This document shows positions 55,244 to 64,000 of a DNA stretch of 64,000 bases, piece by piece. The stretch covers positions 1-64,000 of the forward strand of contig CAJXRZ010000009.1 of assembly GCA_913060515.1 (NCBI GenBank), given 5' to 3'. Within the stretch, counting starts at the first letter, position 1, and the number at the start of each line of letters is the position of its first letter. The notes beneath the pieces were generated by a model that ran no database searches, was not told where the DNA came from, and saw only the letters and a list, made by a program, of their open reading frames with translations. Both the position numbers and the translations under genes were made by a program. The DNA is from an uncultured Pseudomonadota bacterium. Its GTDB lineage: Bacteria > Myxococcota_A > UBA796 > CAJQPC01.

Positions 55244-56095
55244 ATGCAGCGGGCGTCGCTACTTACCCCTGACTTGGGTGTGACCGACAGTGCGGTTCAT
55301 GTGGCGTCCATCTACTTTCCAACAAACGGCAGCCAGCCAGAGGGAGATGACCTCGCAACTCTGGCAGCCATTGCACAAAGCTACCAAGGGGTTCTCGATG
55401 CTGGAGGAGAGGGGGGATTCGTTCTGGAGGGGTATGCAGACGCAAGAGGGGAGGCCGGCTCCAATGTGGACCTGAGTCAAGCGCGTTGCTTCGGCACGCG
55501 AAACATCTTGGGGGGCTATTTTCGGAGCCGGCCTAGCTTCAAACTACAGCCGCTCGGAGAGGAGTTGGCCCAAGGTTCCACAGACAACGCCCTGGATCGC
55601 CGCGTCGACGTCATCGCGGACTTCTCGTCCTATGACAAGGAGCGGAAGCAAAAGGTGATAGATGGCAAACTTGCGCTGCCGGACTTGTTGACGAGCGCCG
55701 CGTTGATCTTGGATGCAAGAGGTGGGATGGGAAATGAGCGTGCGGCTGGTGTCTGTCGGCGTTTGCATAGGCCGGGCATCGATGACTTGTACCTGGACGA
55801 GGGGGCCGTCCGAAAATATCTCCACAAGGAGCTGTTTCAGTCCGGAGTTGAGCCGGAACAGGTCGCGTCGCGTGCACTATTGGAGGCGGCTAGACTGGCC
55901 GGTGCAGCACCTTCTGCGGAGGAATTTGCAGACTCGATGAGAGCCATCACTGACGGCATGTTCTATGGGTTGGAGGAACTACAGACTCTCTACGACAAGC
56001 TTGGTGAGACCAATCTCTCTGCACGCCACATGTGCCAATGGGCCATCGCCAAGCGCGAGGATCCCAACAGTGTGCTTTTCCAGCTGAACGGATAG
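55244..56095 (+). CDS. OmpA-like domain protein without signal peptide
   Basis: 283 residues. Residues 18-125 follow the OmpA/MotB peptidoglycan-binding pattern: VHVASIYFPTNGSQPEGDDLATLAAIA, FVLEGYADARGEAGSNVDLSQAR, and DRRVDVIADF. The remaining 160 residues are helical and unrecognised. No signal or membrane segment is seen from this start, which is odd for the fold; no good ribosome-binding site, so the true N-terminus may lie upstream or be frameshifted. Confidence 0.6.
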   Translation: MQRASLLTPDLGVTDSAVHVASIYFPTNGSQPEGDDLATLAAIAQSYQGVLDAGGEGGFVLEGYADARGEAGSNVDLSQARCFGTRNILGGYFRSRPSFKLQPLGEELAQGSTDNALDRRVDVIADFSSYDKERKQKVIDGKLALPDLLTSAALILDARGGMGNERAAGVCRRLHRPGIDDLYLDEGAVRKYLHKELFQSGVEPEQVASRALLEAARLAGAAPSAEEFADSMRAITDGMFYGLEELQTLYDKLGETNLSARHMCQWAIAKREDPNSVLFQLNG

Positions 56096-56103
56096 ATTTG
56101 TAG

Positions 56104-56703
56104 ATGTTCGCTTTCTATAGAATACTTGCCGCCGGATTGCTTGGCTGCTCGGCCGCTCCCACTTCCGCCGCCAGCAGTCCAGAGCGGACGGAATCAGCTT
56201 CGGTTGAACAAACGGCAGTGGCCCCAATCACCACCTGCGACGCCCTCCTCATCCGTCGCCACGAGACCTGCCCGGCCGAGTCCCAGGCGGCCATTGACGC
56301 AATGCCCCGTGGCCTGCCTCGCCGCCCGATGTCTACCTACACCCAGTACGAACGCTGTGTGTTCTTCCCCGACCGACGTACAGACATCGCGGCCTGCCTG
56401 GACCTCCAAGACTGTGCCGATTGGGCTGCTTGCGATGCCCAACTGCTGGTCGATGAGTGGCGGGTCTCCACCTCTGCGTCCATCTGCGATGCTGTCACAC
56501 TCCGTCGCTCCGGAAGCGCGAAGGACGAGCTCTTGGCCTTGGCTCCTGGTTTCTCCGGTGGCATGAAGGGCCAGACGCTCCATCTCGCTCATCTGGCCCT
56601 GGCCTGTCCCGAAGAGCCCGAACTGGAACAAGCCTTGGCCGGCTGCCTTCTTCTCTCAGACCAAGCCTTCGCGGGTTGTGTGCTGGCCGCTCAGACACCT
56701 TAG
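56104..56703 (+). CDS. Cys-rich lipoprotein, hypothetical
   Basis: 199 residues. Lipobox AAGLLGC (Cys at 15). At least eight Cys in the mature region (TTCDALL, HETCPAE, ERCVFF, AACLDLQDCADWAACDAQ), probably disulfide-bonded. No family recognised. Eight bases after the OmpA-domain gene; may be co-transcribed. Confidence 0.6.
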   Translation: MFAFYRILAAGLLGCSAAPTSAASSPERTESASVEQTAVAPITTCDALLIRRHETCPAESQAAIDAMPRGLPRRPMSTYTQYERCVFFPDRRTDIAACLDLQDCADWAACDAQLLVDEWRVSTSASICDAVTLRRSGSAKDELLALAPGFSGGMKGQTLHLAHLALACPEEPELEQALAGCLLLSDQAFAGCVLAAQTP

Positions 56704-56706
56704 CGG

Positions 56707-57303
56707 CTAGCCAAGCAACCCCCGCAAAACAGCGCTCAGGTTGATCAGCGTACGATTCAGATGCGCCATCGTCTCAGCCTCGTCGTCACCCCAAGCCCAG
56801 AACGAGAGCATCAGCTGGGAGCCAAGTTGCTCTTCAGGGGACCCCGGCAGGCCGGTGAAGCGCACCGGAACGACCGTCGCTCCAATCACCCCCCATCCAA
56901 AGGCTTCGTCTTCCTGAGACAGTCCACGGGCGAGAGGGTTGACAAGTTCATGCACGCGGGCGGAGCTGGTGTTCAGGGGCAGCTCGCGGAAGAGGAACAT
57001 CAGGCGCCCTGAGCACTGAAGGGCCTTGGGAAAGCCAGCGTGCTCGTTGGTGCTCGGCCCGTTGAAGGCACAGTCGTTGGTCTCCAGCGTGGAGCCTGGG
57101 CCGTTCAGCAATTCCAGCAGTTGGTAGAAGGTCTCGACCGCTGGGTATTGGTCCCACCCGCTCCAGTCCTCAAGCGCCGTGCGTATCAAGGCAGGTGACT
57201 CTCGAAGGTCCAAATAGCGGTGGTTGGCGTCGGCGAGTGAGCCACTCCATGGGTGGGAGCGGACCGCCAGCGCGGCTGGGTCACTGAGTTCAACGACGTG
57301 CAT
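56707..57303 (-). CDS. Hypothetical cytoplasmic protein
   Basis: 198 residues, ATG at 57303. No signal or helices long enough for membrane. Mixed alpha/beta: AVETFYQLLELLNGPGSTLETNDCAFNGP, ALQCSGRLMFLFRELPLNTSSARVHELVN, AFGWGVIGATVVPVRFTGLPG. No family recognised. Confidence 0.6.
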   Translation of the reverse strand: MHVVELSDPAALAVRSHPWSGSLADANHRYLDLRESPALIRTALEDWSGWDQYPAVETFYQLLELLNGPGSTLETNDCAFNGPSTNEHAGFPKALQCSGRLMFLFRELPLNTSSARVHELVNPLARGLSQEDEAFGWGVIGATVVPVRFTGLPGSPEEQLGSQLMLSFWAWGDDEAETMAHLNRTLINLSAVLRGLLG

Positions 57304-57452
57304 GAGAGTCCTCTTGCAGCGCTAATACAGCAGCGAGCCGCTGCATGCACACAAGGTCGCCTGTTGTCGCCGCGCTCAGAATGCTGCACCGCGTAGCTTC
57401 TTGACTTGTGCGCTCCTCCCACGTGCCTACATCTCCCGCCTCAACTTCGGAG

Positions 57453-58091
57453 ATGACTGTGTTCCTCAAGAACCTGAACTGGCGCTACGCAACCAAGAAG
57501 ATGGACCCCACCAAGTCCGTGCCGGACGAACTGGTCGAGCAAATCGTCGAGGCTGTACGCCTGGCGCCGACCTCCTCAGGCCTGCAGCCTTTTGAGCTCT
57601 TCGTCATCACCAACCCCGCCATCCGAGCCCAGATTGAGCCGGTCGCCTGGGGACAGAAGCAGATCACCGAAGGCTCCCACCTGCTCGTCTTCGCGGCGTG
57701 GGACACCTATACCGAGGCGCGCATCGACGAGGTGTTGAACCTGATGGCTGAGCACCGCGGCGGGCTGACTCCCATGCTCGAGGGCTACTACTCCAAGCTC
57801 AAGGTGGCCTACCTAGACCGCGATGCCGAGGTCAACTATGCGCACGCCGCACGTCAGGCCTACATCGCTCTGGGCTTCGCCATGGCAGCCGCAGCTGAGC
57901 TGAAGGTGGACAGCGTACCGATGGAAGGATTCGACCCCGCCGCGGTGGACGAGATCCTGGGACTGAAGGAGAAGGGCCTTCGCTCGGTGGTGCTCCTGCC
58001 GCTGGGCTACCGCGCCGACGAGGGCGACTGGCTCGCTCCCATGGCCAAGGTGCGCAAGCCCAAGGCCTCCATGGTCACCGAGCTCGACTGA
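57453..58091 (+). CDS. Nitroreductase family NAD(P)H oxidoreductase
   Basis: 212 residues from ATG 57453 (GGAG nearby). FMN-binding nitroreductase fold: NLNWRYATKKMDPTKSVP, EAVRLAPTSSGLQPFELFVI, HAARQAYIALGFAMAAAAELKVDSVPMEGFDP, and VVLLPLGYRADEGDWLAPMAKVRK. Closest to the NfsB/dihydropteridine reductase group. Reduces quinones or nitroaromatics by family; natural substrate unknown. Stand-alone. Confidence 0.9.
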   Translation: MTVFLKNLNWRYATKKMDPTKSVPDELVEQIVEAVRLAPTSSGLQPFELFVITNPAIRAQIEPVAWGQKQITEGSHLLVFAAWDTYTEARIDEVLNLMAEHRGGLTPMLEGYYSKLKVAYLDRDAEVNYAHAARQAYIALGFAMAAAAELKVDSVPMEGFDPAAVDEILGLKEKGLRSVVLLPLGYRADEGDWLAPMAKVRKPKASMVTELD

Positions 58092-58248
58092 GTCCAGTGA
58101 ACAGCGTGTGCCTGGTGGCCATTCATCCAGGCACCGCGCCTGCCAGCTCGGTTCGGGCGAACTGGCGGCCCATAGCTCGACGGACTACCCCGAGAGCGTG
58201 CCCCACTTGCGGCGCCTGGGATTGCCCCCCGGACACAAAGGGCCTTCA

Positions 58249-59775
58249 ATGACCGAAATCGACTTGCGCTGGGGAACCCGGCGCGCTGTGTGCGAGCAGC
58301 TCATCGAGTTGCTGGACGTGGACTGGTGCATCAACCCCCGACAGAACCGTGGAACCATCCTTGAGGTGCTGACCCGTCACGCAGACTTGGGCTGTGAGTC
58401 GGCGCTCCTAAGAGTGCTTCAGGACCCCAGAGAGTCCCCCTGGAACCAGCGCAGGGTGGTGCAGAGCTTCAGCCGCTTGGGCCTAAAGCTAGCGCAGGAA
58501 ACGCTTCGTCCCTTGATACAAGAATGGCTGCGTCAACTCCGGCCGCGTCATCCCGGCACGATGGGTGGGCGAGCCCTTGTTGAACTGCTCGATCTGAGCC
58601 CAGAACCTCAGGCCTTCTCTCAGCTCTTTCTCTCCCAAGATCTACAGAGAAAGCGCCATCTCCTTCGCTCGGGTTGCCTTCCGGAGACGCTGGCCTCGCG
58701 CTTGATTCCGGATTGGCTCGCTCAGGCAGACCCCACCAACCTGGAGGACCAAGATCTGGGCTGGATTTTGGTGGCGGATCCAAGTGCTCGAAGCTGGCTC
58801 TTCGTCCATGACATCCCAGTGGACCCGCGGCGTTTGAGGGAGCTGCTGCGAGAGAAGACGCCGGCCCAAGTCAACGCCATCTTCCAGCAAGCCCCTCATG
58901 CGCGGAGACGTGCCGAGGCAGATTTCTGCCTGCCCCTCTCCTCGCTCTCTTTGCCTGCAGAGCAAGTGCTCGAGCAAATCCGTCTCTGTATCGCTGCCGA
59001 AGCCCGGCGAAAGCGTCCCTCCCCACGGGCTCAGGGCGCACGCTTCTTGCTTCGTCAGATGGGCCCAGAGGCCTTGAGCCAAGCGCGGGATTGGACTCCG
59101 GTCTCGTCTAGCTTCTCCCGGGCCCTCTCCCAGCTCGAAGGCCCAGGGCCAAGGGGCCAGTACCGCGCTCTACTGGATGCGATCTGGGCGCCGCAGCCCG
59201 AGATGGAGGAGGTGTTCTTGGCCGCCTTGCACGCACAGCACCCGGGCGAGCGCTATCTGGCGCTTCGGGGCTTGGAGCGCTTCTCTGGCGCAAACGAGGC
59301 CACCCTGCTCCGGCTCTCCCACCAAGACCCCCATCCGCTGGTGCGCATCCTGGCCCTTGGCATTTTGGTGGGTCGCGGTGGGCCCGGCCAGGCCGAGCTT
59401 CTGAAGCTGGCTCAGACAAGCCAGTCCGTTCTGGAGCGGGCAGAGGCCCTACGCAGCCTGGCCCTGCTCGGGGGGCATCAAGCCCTGCTCTTCAAGGCCT
59501 TGGAGGACCGAGAGCTGGAGGACCAGTTCTACACGCCGGTGGCCGACGAGGCGGCAACGGGCTTGGCGCTTCTACCGGAAGACGCAGGCATGCAGACGCT
59601 TCTTAGGGCGAGCTTGAGGGGACACTGCTCAGAGACCCAGCTCTTGCTTCACGCCCTCATCGAGCGAGGCTTGGACGGCGAGTCTCTGGAGCTCCCGGTC
59701 CTCTTCGCGTGGAGAAGGCGGGCTCTGGGCCTGACGCCCCACAGGACCCCCTCCATGGCTTCTGCCCCGCCTTGA
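58249..59775 (+). CDS. HEAT-repeat protein
   Basis: 508 residues from ATG 58249. Almost entirely helical with HEAT-like pairs (GERYLALRGLERFSGANEATLLRLSHQDPHPLVRILALGILVG, SQSVLERAEALRSLALLGGHQALLFKAL). Rich in Leu, Arg and Gln. Cytoplasmic. A binding scaffold by family; partner unknown. Confidence 0.65.
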   Translation: MTEIDLRWGTRRAVCEQLIELLDVDWCINPRQNRGTILEVLTRHADLGCESALLRVLQDPRESPWNQRRVVQSFSRLGLKLAQETLRPLIQEWLRQLRPRHPGTMGGRALVELLDLSPEPQAFSQLFLSQDLQRKRHLLRSGCLPETLASRLIPDWLAQADPTNLEDQDLGWILVADPSARSWLFVHDIPVDPRRLRELLREKTPAQVNAIFQQAPHARRRAEADFCLPLSSLSLPAEQVLEQIRLCIAAEARRKRPSPRAQGARFLLRQMGPEALSQARDWTPVSSSFSRALSQLEGPGPRGQYRALLDAIWAPQPEMEEVFLAALHAQHPGERYLALRGLERFSGANEATLLRLSHQDPHPLVRILALGILVGRGGPGQAELLKLAQTSQSVLERAEALRSLALLGGHQALLFKALEDRELEDQFYTPVADEAATGLALLPEDAGMQTLLRASLRGHCSETQLLLHALIERGLDGESLELPVLFAWRRRALGLTPHRTPSMASAPP

Positions 59776-59805
59776 GCTCCCATGTTGGCGGCTTGGGCAC
59801 TCCGC

Positions 59806-60627
59806 TTACTCCGCCAACAACCACCCCAAGGTCGCGTCCGAGAAGTGCTTCCCGTGTAGCCAAGGGATGTGGGCCGTGTCCTCCATCGTCCAGAGCTCCA
59901 CCCGGTGACTACAGCCGGTGTAGCGCTCGACCACGGTCTCCTCCTTGCCCTTGTTTCGGGTCAGGTTCATCGTGCCGCCCGCCTCGGTTTCCGTGCAGCC
60001 AGCACGCTCCGCCCAGCGGGCGACGGACTCGGTCGCGCTGGGGTGGTCGCCCTCTTTGCCCTCGTAGGGGACAGACTCATCTTCGGTGCCGTGGATGTGC
60101 AGACTGTTGACGGGGTCCCCCACGGCACAGTCCTGCGCGTTCCAGGGAACGGAGCCGGCCAGCCCGCCCATGGCCCGGATGCGGTCCGGTGCCTCACAGG
60201 CCATGCGGTAGCTCATGTAGTGGCCGTTGCTGTGCCCGAAGTAGATGGCCTGCTCTTGGGCGCCAAAGTCTGAGATCATCTCGTCCTGAAGGCCCAACAG
60301 GAAGCCCACGTCGTCGACCTCGGCCTCCAGGTTGCAGCAGTAGTCTCCGGCGTCCCAGCTCTGCTGGTCGTCCTGAGGGCGCTCCAACCCCTCCGGCAAG
60401 AGCAGGTGGAAGCGCATGGCGTCGACTTGGTCGGAGAAGCCCATGTACCAGTCCTGACGGCCAGCGGTGCTGCCCAAGCCGTGTAGCAAAAACACCATTG
60501 GCAGAGCTTCTTGACCGTCCCAGTCGCTGGGGGAGATCACGGGAGTGGCCCGCTCGGAAGAACCGACGGTGACCTCGGGCGCGCAGGCCAGGAACATGAG
60601 CAGCACGGCAGACTCCATCTTCAGCAT
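59806..60627 (-). CDS. PHB-depolymerase/LpqC-like esterase lipoprotein
   Basis: 273 residues from ATG 60627 (60618 possible). Lipobox LMFLAC (Cys at about 15). Alpha/beta hydrolase: oxyanion HGLGSTAGRQD, nucleophile elbow GHSNG, acid in HGTEDESVPYEG, His in DTAHIPW. The paired Cys (DYCCNLE, MACEAP) suits the LpqC/feruloyl-esterase group. Probably a secreted, lipid-anchored esterase on polymer or plant-derived esters. Divergent from the outer-membrane barrel gene. Confidence 0.85.
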   Translation of the reverse strand: MLKMESAVLLMFLACAPEVTVGSSERATPVISPSDWDGQEALPMVFLLHGLGSTAGRQDWYMGFSDQVDAMRFHLLLPEGLERPQDDQQSWDAGDYCCNLEAEVDDVGFLLGLQDEMISDFGAQEQAIYFGHSNGHYMSYRMACEAPDRIRAMGGLAGSVPWNAQDCAVGDPVNSLHIHGTEDESVPYEGKEGDHPSATESVARWAERAGCTETEAGGTMNLTRNKGKEETVVERYTGCSHRVELWTMEDTAHIPWLHGKHFSDATLGWLLAE

Positions 60628-60712
60628 AGGGCTAAGGTGGCCCTGAGCTAACGTGCCCTCTGGCCCCCTCGCTCGACAACCCCCACGCCATCGCTGGCTC
60701 GGAAGCCCACCA

Positions 60713-61543
60713 ATGCCTGATCTCTGGAGACCCACTGCCCTGATGGCGGCCGTGTTCGCCCTGTCTGCCCCAGCCCACGCCGGTGGTTGGACCCAAGAGA
60801 CGGGGGACTACTACGTCAAGGTCTGGGGCCGCTCCTTGCTCGGAACTGGCGTCTTTGGTCCGGCCATCGGCGAGACCCTCCAGCTCGAGGACCGCTACCA
60901 GGATCACCAGCTTCAGAGCTACGCGGAGTACGGGCTCACCGAGCGCCTGACCTGGGTCGGCTACGCGGTTCCCGTCGGACATGCGCGCTATGGCGACCAG
61001 GGCAGCACATATGTGGGGCCCCTGGCGACGGGCGTACGTGTGCAGCTTCTCCGCTCCGATTCTGTCGCCTTGAGCGCCCAGTCCATGCTCGGCGGCCGGG
61101 TGCCCTTTGGGGAGGAGGCGCTCTTTGAGGGACAGGTCGATGGCCAGCAGCTGGTCGTTCGGCCAACCTTGGCCACCGGACAGGCCGAGGCTGAGCTGCA
61201 GCTCGGGATCGCTAGACCCAAAGGATGGATGTCCTTCCATGCCGGCGCACGCGGCTTCACCAGCAAGCGCTATCTGCCGGCCCTGACGGGCTACGCGCAG
61301 TTCGGGTGGACGCCGAAGGAGCACCTGGTCTTTGACCTTCACTTCCCGCTCTACCGCAGCTTCGGAGAGATCGAGGAGGTAGACGTCTTGGGCGTCACAA
61401 ACACCAGCTACCTGGGCTTTGGCCTGAGCGGCAGTGTGTGGCTCAGTGAGCATCTGGCGGTGACGGGCTCCTTCGAAGGGGCTGGCTTGGCCGTGTCCAA
61501 CGCTGGGACGCCCTCCCTAAACCTAGGCATTGAGCTGCGCTGA
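60713..61543 (+). CDS. Outer-membrane beta-barrel protein
   Basis: 276 residues. Signal peptide MPDLWRPTALMAAVFALSAPAHAG. The mature chain has alternating strands (YYVKVWGRSLLG, LTWVGYAVPVG, TGVRVQLLRSDSVALSAQSM, HLVFDLHFPLYRSFG) and ends SLNLGIELR. Resembles transporter-like or DUF-type outer-membrane proteins, with no specific family. Convergent with the GHL10 gene. Confidence 0.7.
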   Translation: MPDLWRPTALMAAVFALSAPAHAGGWTQETGDYYVKVWGRSLLGTGVFGPAIGETLQLEDRYQDHQLQSYAEYGLTERLTWVGYAVPVGHARYGDQGSTYVGPLATGVRVQLLRSDSVALSAQSMLGGRVPFGEEALFEGQVDGQQLVVRPTLATGQAEAELQLGIARPKGWMSFHAGARGFTSKRYLPALTGYAQFGWTPKEHLVFDLHFPLYRSFGEIEEVDVLGVTNTSYLGFGLSGSVWLSEHLAVTGSFEGAGLAVSNAGTPSLNLGIELR

Positions 61544-61550
61544 AGCCCCC

Positions 61551-62996
61551 TCAGGGCACCTCGACGACAACCCCAAGGCTCTCCACCCCGTGCTTGCCGG
61601 CGGCACTCAGGGCCCAGCGTCCGGACTCCAGAGACACGCTGGCCTGGGTTGCGGTTTGGATGCGATCGATTCGCCAGCCATCTCCCTCTTCGGCGTACAC
61701 CACCCACCACCGGGCAGCAGGGTGACTGACATCCACCCCAGTCGAGGTCTGTACGAGTTCGGGTGCCGCCACGGAGACACTGGCCATGTCAAAGACGGGC
61801 GGGGTCAGGGCAGGGGTGACGTAGAACTCCTCACGGAAGACCTCACGAAGCTCCGAGCTCTCGGCCAGAGTGCCGATGTGGTAGTGAATCCCACCGTAGA
61901 CGTGCTTGTCCCGGCGCTCCTGGGTCAGCCGTACCTGCTCGCGGAACTCGTCTAGGGACCACTTGGAGCTGCTGTCCAGCTGGTAGAGCGCGTGCCCGAC
62001 ATAGGTGCTTCTTCCGCTCTCCGGAAGCTCAGCCCACCAGTCCAGCAGGGGCTCGAAGGCTTGGGCGCTCTGGGTGGTGGGCCAGTAGAGTTGGGGGGCC
62101 AGGTAGTCGACCCAGCCATTGGCCTTCCAGTGGACCGGATCTGCGTAGAGCTCAGCGTACTGGTCCAAGCCGCTGATGCCCTCGGGCTGACCCGGCCGGT
62201 AGATTCCGAAGGGGGAGATGCCGAAGCGCACAGCGGGGTTGATCTCGGCAACCTTGTTCGAGACCCGCTCGACCATTTGATTGACGTTGTCTCGCCGCCA
62301 ATCGGCCAGGCTTAAGTCCCCGCCGTAGGCCGCATAGGTGTCCTGGTCCGGAAAAGGCGTGCCATCGGGGTAAGGGTAGAAGTAGTCGTCGAAGTGAACC
62401 CCATCGACATCGTAGTGGCTGACCAAGTCGCCGATGACCGCCTCGAGGTGGTCTTGTACAGGCGGTGCGCCGGGGTCGAGCCAGAGGGTGCTGCCGTAGG
62501 GGTAGGCATATTGGCTGTTGAGAACGCTCTGGTGGTTCGATGCCGCGCTTGACGTGCTGCTGGCCTTGGCTCGGTAGGGGTTCATCCAAGCATGGACCTC
62601 CAGTCCTCGTGCGTGCCCTTCGTCCAGCAAGAACTGTAGAGGGTCCCAGCCCGGGGCGCTGCCTTGGGTACCGGTCAGGTAGCGGCTCCAGGGCTCCAGC
62701 TCGCTCTGATACATCGCGTCTGCTTCTGGGCGAACCTGGAAAAAGACGGCGTTCAATCCGCTCTCTTGGGCGACATCCAGGAGCGTGATCAGCTCCTCTT
62801 GGCTCTGTGTGGCGCTCAGTGCGCTGCTGCTGGGCCAGTTGATGTTCCAGACGGTGGCGACCCAGACCCCCCTCAGCTCGCGGTCATGACCGACCTGGAC
62901 CAGACCGGAGTCCTCCGAGTCGAAGGTGGTCGTGGGCCGAGAGGGGAATGACGCTGAGTCGGAGCATGCGGCCAGAGCGAGCAGGGGAAGCAGCAA
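61551..62996 (-). CDS. GHL10-type glycoside hydrolase lipoprotein
   Basis: 481 residues. TTG start at 62996 supported by CGGAG six bases upstream and by the lipobox LALAAC (Cys at 11). Residues 40-370 match the glycosyl-hydrolase-like 10 domain (PF02638): LRGVWVATVWNINWP, LNAVFFQVRPEADAMY, LEVHAWMNPYR, YDVDGVHFDDYFYPYP and RFGISPFGIYR. The family includes DigH, which cleaves denuded peptidoglycan glycans at the divisome. A small beta domain follows at the C-terminus. Role in peptidoglycan turnover inferred. Confidence 0.9.
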   Translation of the reverse strand: MLLPLLALAACSDSASFPSRPTTTFDSEDSGLVQVGHDRELRGVWVATVWNINWPSSSALSATQSQEELITLLDVAQESGLNAVFFQVRPEADAMYQSELEPWSRYLTGTQGSAPGWDPLQFLLDEGHARGLEVHAWMNPYRAKASSTSSAASNHQSVLNSQYAYPYGSTLWLDPGAPPVQDHLEAVIGDLVSHYDVDGVHFDDYFYPYPDGTPFPDQDTYAAYGGDLSLADWRRDNVNQMVERVSNKVAEINPAVRFGISPFGIYRPGQPEGISGLDQYAELYADPVHWKANGWVDYLAPQLYWPTTQSAQAFEPLLDWWAELPESGRSTYVGHALYQLDSSSKWSLDEFREQVRLTQERRDKHVYGGIHYHIGTLAESSELREVFREEFYVTPALTPPVFDMASVSVAAPELVQTSTGVDVSHPAARWWVVYAEEGDGWRIDRIQTATQASVSLESGRWALSAAGKHGVESLGVVVEVP

Positions 62997-63052
62997 GGGA
63001 ACTCCGTTGGGGGAGAGAGTTTAGCGGGTTCAGGCTGGGGCTGGCTTTGGCG

Positions 63053-63358
63053 CTAGGCCGTCTCGCCAGTGACACCACGAAGCAGGGTCAGGGCCCCCGA
63101 CTTCAAGGCCGCAATCTGCTCCGTTGAAGCGGTGCCATCGGCGCATAGTTTAGCGCCAAGGCCGACCACGTGCAGGCAGCCCTTGCAGGCACCTGCGCTC
63201 TCAAGGCGTGGCAGCATGCCCGAGCGAAAGAGCCACCGTGAGGCTGCCTGGCTGTCGATGACGCCTTCTTCCAGGGCCACGCAGAGTCCGAGGACTTGAA
63301 TGGCGACGAAGGCGCGGACCTGGGAAGGGTCGAAGGATTCAACTTGGGTGGGGGACAT
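63053..63358 (-). CDS. Hypothetical protein
   Basis: 101 residues. Alpha-helical (VRAFVAIQVLGLCVALEEGVIDSQAASRWLFRSG) with a CKGC pair near residue 60 (GACKGCLHVVGLGAKLC). No signal peptide. No family recognised. Confidence 0.5.
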   Translation of the reverse strand: MSPTQVESFDPSQVRAFVAIQVLGLCVALEEGVIDSQAASRWLFRSGMLPRLESAGACKGCLHVVGLGAKLCADGTASTEQIAALKSGALTLLRGVTGETA

Positions 63359-63485
63359 GCAGGAGGCTTATCTCGAGCGCAGCGACTCTGTTGCTTGCGC
63401 ATCGTCCCTTCTCTGGAAGGGAAGTGGGGACCCGTGACGTACCCTTGTGTTCAATCGCCCAGAGGCGTACGCGCTGGAGTCATGC

Positions 63486-63947
63486 ATGCCCCCGACGAAA
63501 TCCCTTCATGTGACCGGTCACTGCTACTGCGGTGCGGTGACCTACAGAGTGGACATGCCCGCTGGCAAACGACCACGCTTCGCGCTCTACTGTCACTGCG
63601 AGAGCTGCCGAAGAGCGCACGCTGCTGCCCTCTCGCAAGTGGTCTGCGTCGACACCACGATGATGACAATCACCGCTGGGGCTGAGCTCGTGACCGAGTT
63701 CAGCAAGCCACCTCGGGGACCGGTGCGGGCCTTCTGTTCGGCCTGCGGCACCCGGATGTACAACGCCTTTCCCGCGTGGAAGCCCGACGACGGCACAACC
63801 CCGATGGTCTTCTTCACCAACACCCTGAATCAAGCCACAATGCTGGAGCTACCAGAGCGCTTTCGGCCAACGGGGCACAACTATTCTGAGGAGTGCGTGC
63901 TGGATCTGGCACGGCTCGAGGAGCTCTTGGCAGCCTCGCAGCCCTGA
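63486..63947 (+). CDS. GFA-family zinc protein
   Basis: 153 residues from ATG 63486. GFA/CENP-V fold with all zinc Cys: GHCYCGAVTYRV, ALYCHCESCRRAHAA, RAFCSACGTRMY. The family is named for glutathione-dependent formaldehyde activation, but most members are of unknown activity. Stand-alone gene near the right edge. Confidence 0.88.
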   Translation: MPPTKSLHVTGHCYCGAVTYRVDMPAGKRPRFALYCHCESCRRAHAAALSQVVCVDTTMMTITAGAELVTEFSKPPRGPVRAFCSACGTRMYNAFPAWKPDDGTTPMVFFTNTLNQATMLELPERFRPTGHNYSEECVLDLARLEELLAASQP

Positions 63948-64000
63948 CTATCAGGCTCCGCCATCTTGGTGAAGACCTCGAGCAGCTCGGAGGGCGTCCA

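Noticed and set aside
63881-64000. Partial minus-strand frame at the right edge
   Set aside because: Thirty-nine codons reading in from the edge look protein-like at first, but most of it overlaps the GFA gene and the evidence is too thin to call a gene.

Overview
The window is a GC-rich, densely coded bacterial segment, most likely from an assembled environmental genome of a myxobacterium-like lineage (Myxococcota or the former Deltaproteobacteria). The evidence is three proteins ending in MYXO-CTERM-style tags (Cys/Gly-rich motif, membrane helix, Arg cluster), many small lipoproteins, calcium-binding DxDGDG/FG-GAP surface proteins, and a sigma-54 activator with matching -24/-12 promoters. 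The first 39 bases are library adapter, so the left edge is an artefact and the first gene is broken there.

Layout. 0-3.2 kb: a ferritin-like diiron protein, lipoproteins and a serine hydrolase. 3.2-7 kb: enolase, a secreted aspartyl-protease-like/TPR protein and a membrane protein. 14.2-6.7 kb, leftward: a six-gene operon with cystathionine beta-synthase, cystathionine gamma-lyase/synthase, a glycosyltransferase, a DxDGDG lipoprotein, PlsB acyltransferase and the membrane protein. It diverges from an aldehyde-dehydrogenase homologue that has lost its catalytic Cys and Glu. 15.9-21.9 kb: an acetaldehyde-oxidation module (aldB/exaC, DUF779, acs) under a clear sigma-54 promoter, divergent from an AcoR-type activator. 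21.9-30 kb: mixed metabolic, surface and lipoprotein genes, including a second textbook sigma-54 promoter. 30.26-30.63 kb: tmRNA (ssrA) followed by a terminator.

30.9-48 kb contains a diverged segmental duplication. Each copy has an FG-GAP lipoprotein, a DnaQ-type exonuclease and a ferritin-like/lipoprotein pair. The two FG-GAP genes share 800 bases without a single difference inside otherwise diverged sequence. The ferritin-like/lipoprotein pair occurs three times in the window, each with overlapping genes.

48.8-55 kb looks like a defence operon: a DUF4268-like fragment, a uracil-DNA-glycosylase-like protein, an AlbA_2/GHKL-ATPase protein with a (TPYK)5 linker, and a full-length type I restriction HsdR. 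No HsdM or HsdS is present here, so it is either an orphan or an unusual system. 55-64 kb holds an OmpA-domain protein lacking a signal peptide, a nitroreductase, a HEAT-repeat protein, an esterase, an outer-membrane barrel, a GHL10 glycoside hydrolase and a GFA-family protein.

The best candidates for something undescribed are the ferritin-like/lipoprotein modules, the HsdR operon without methylase, and the active-site-less aldehyde dehydrogenase.
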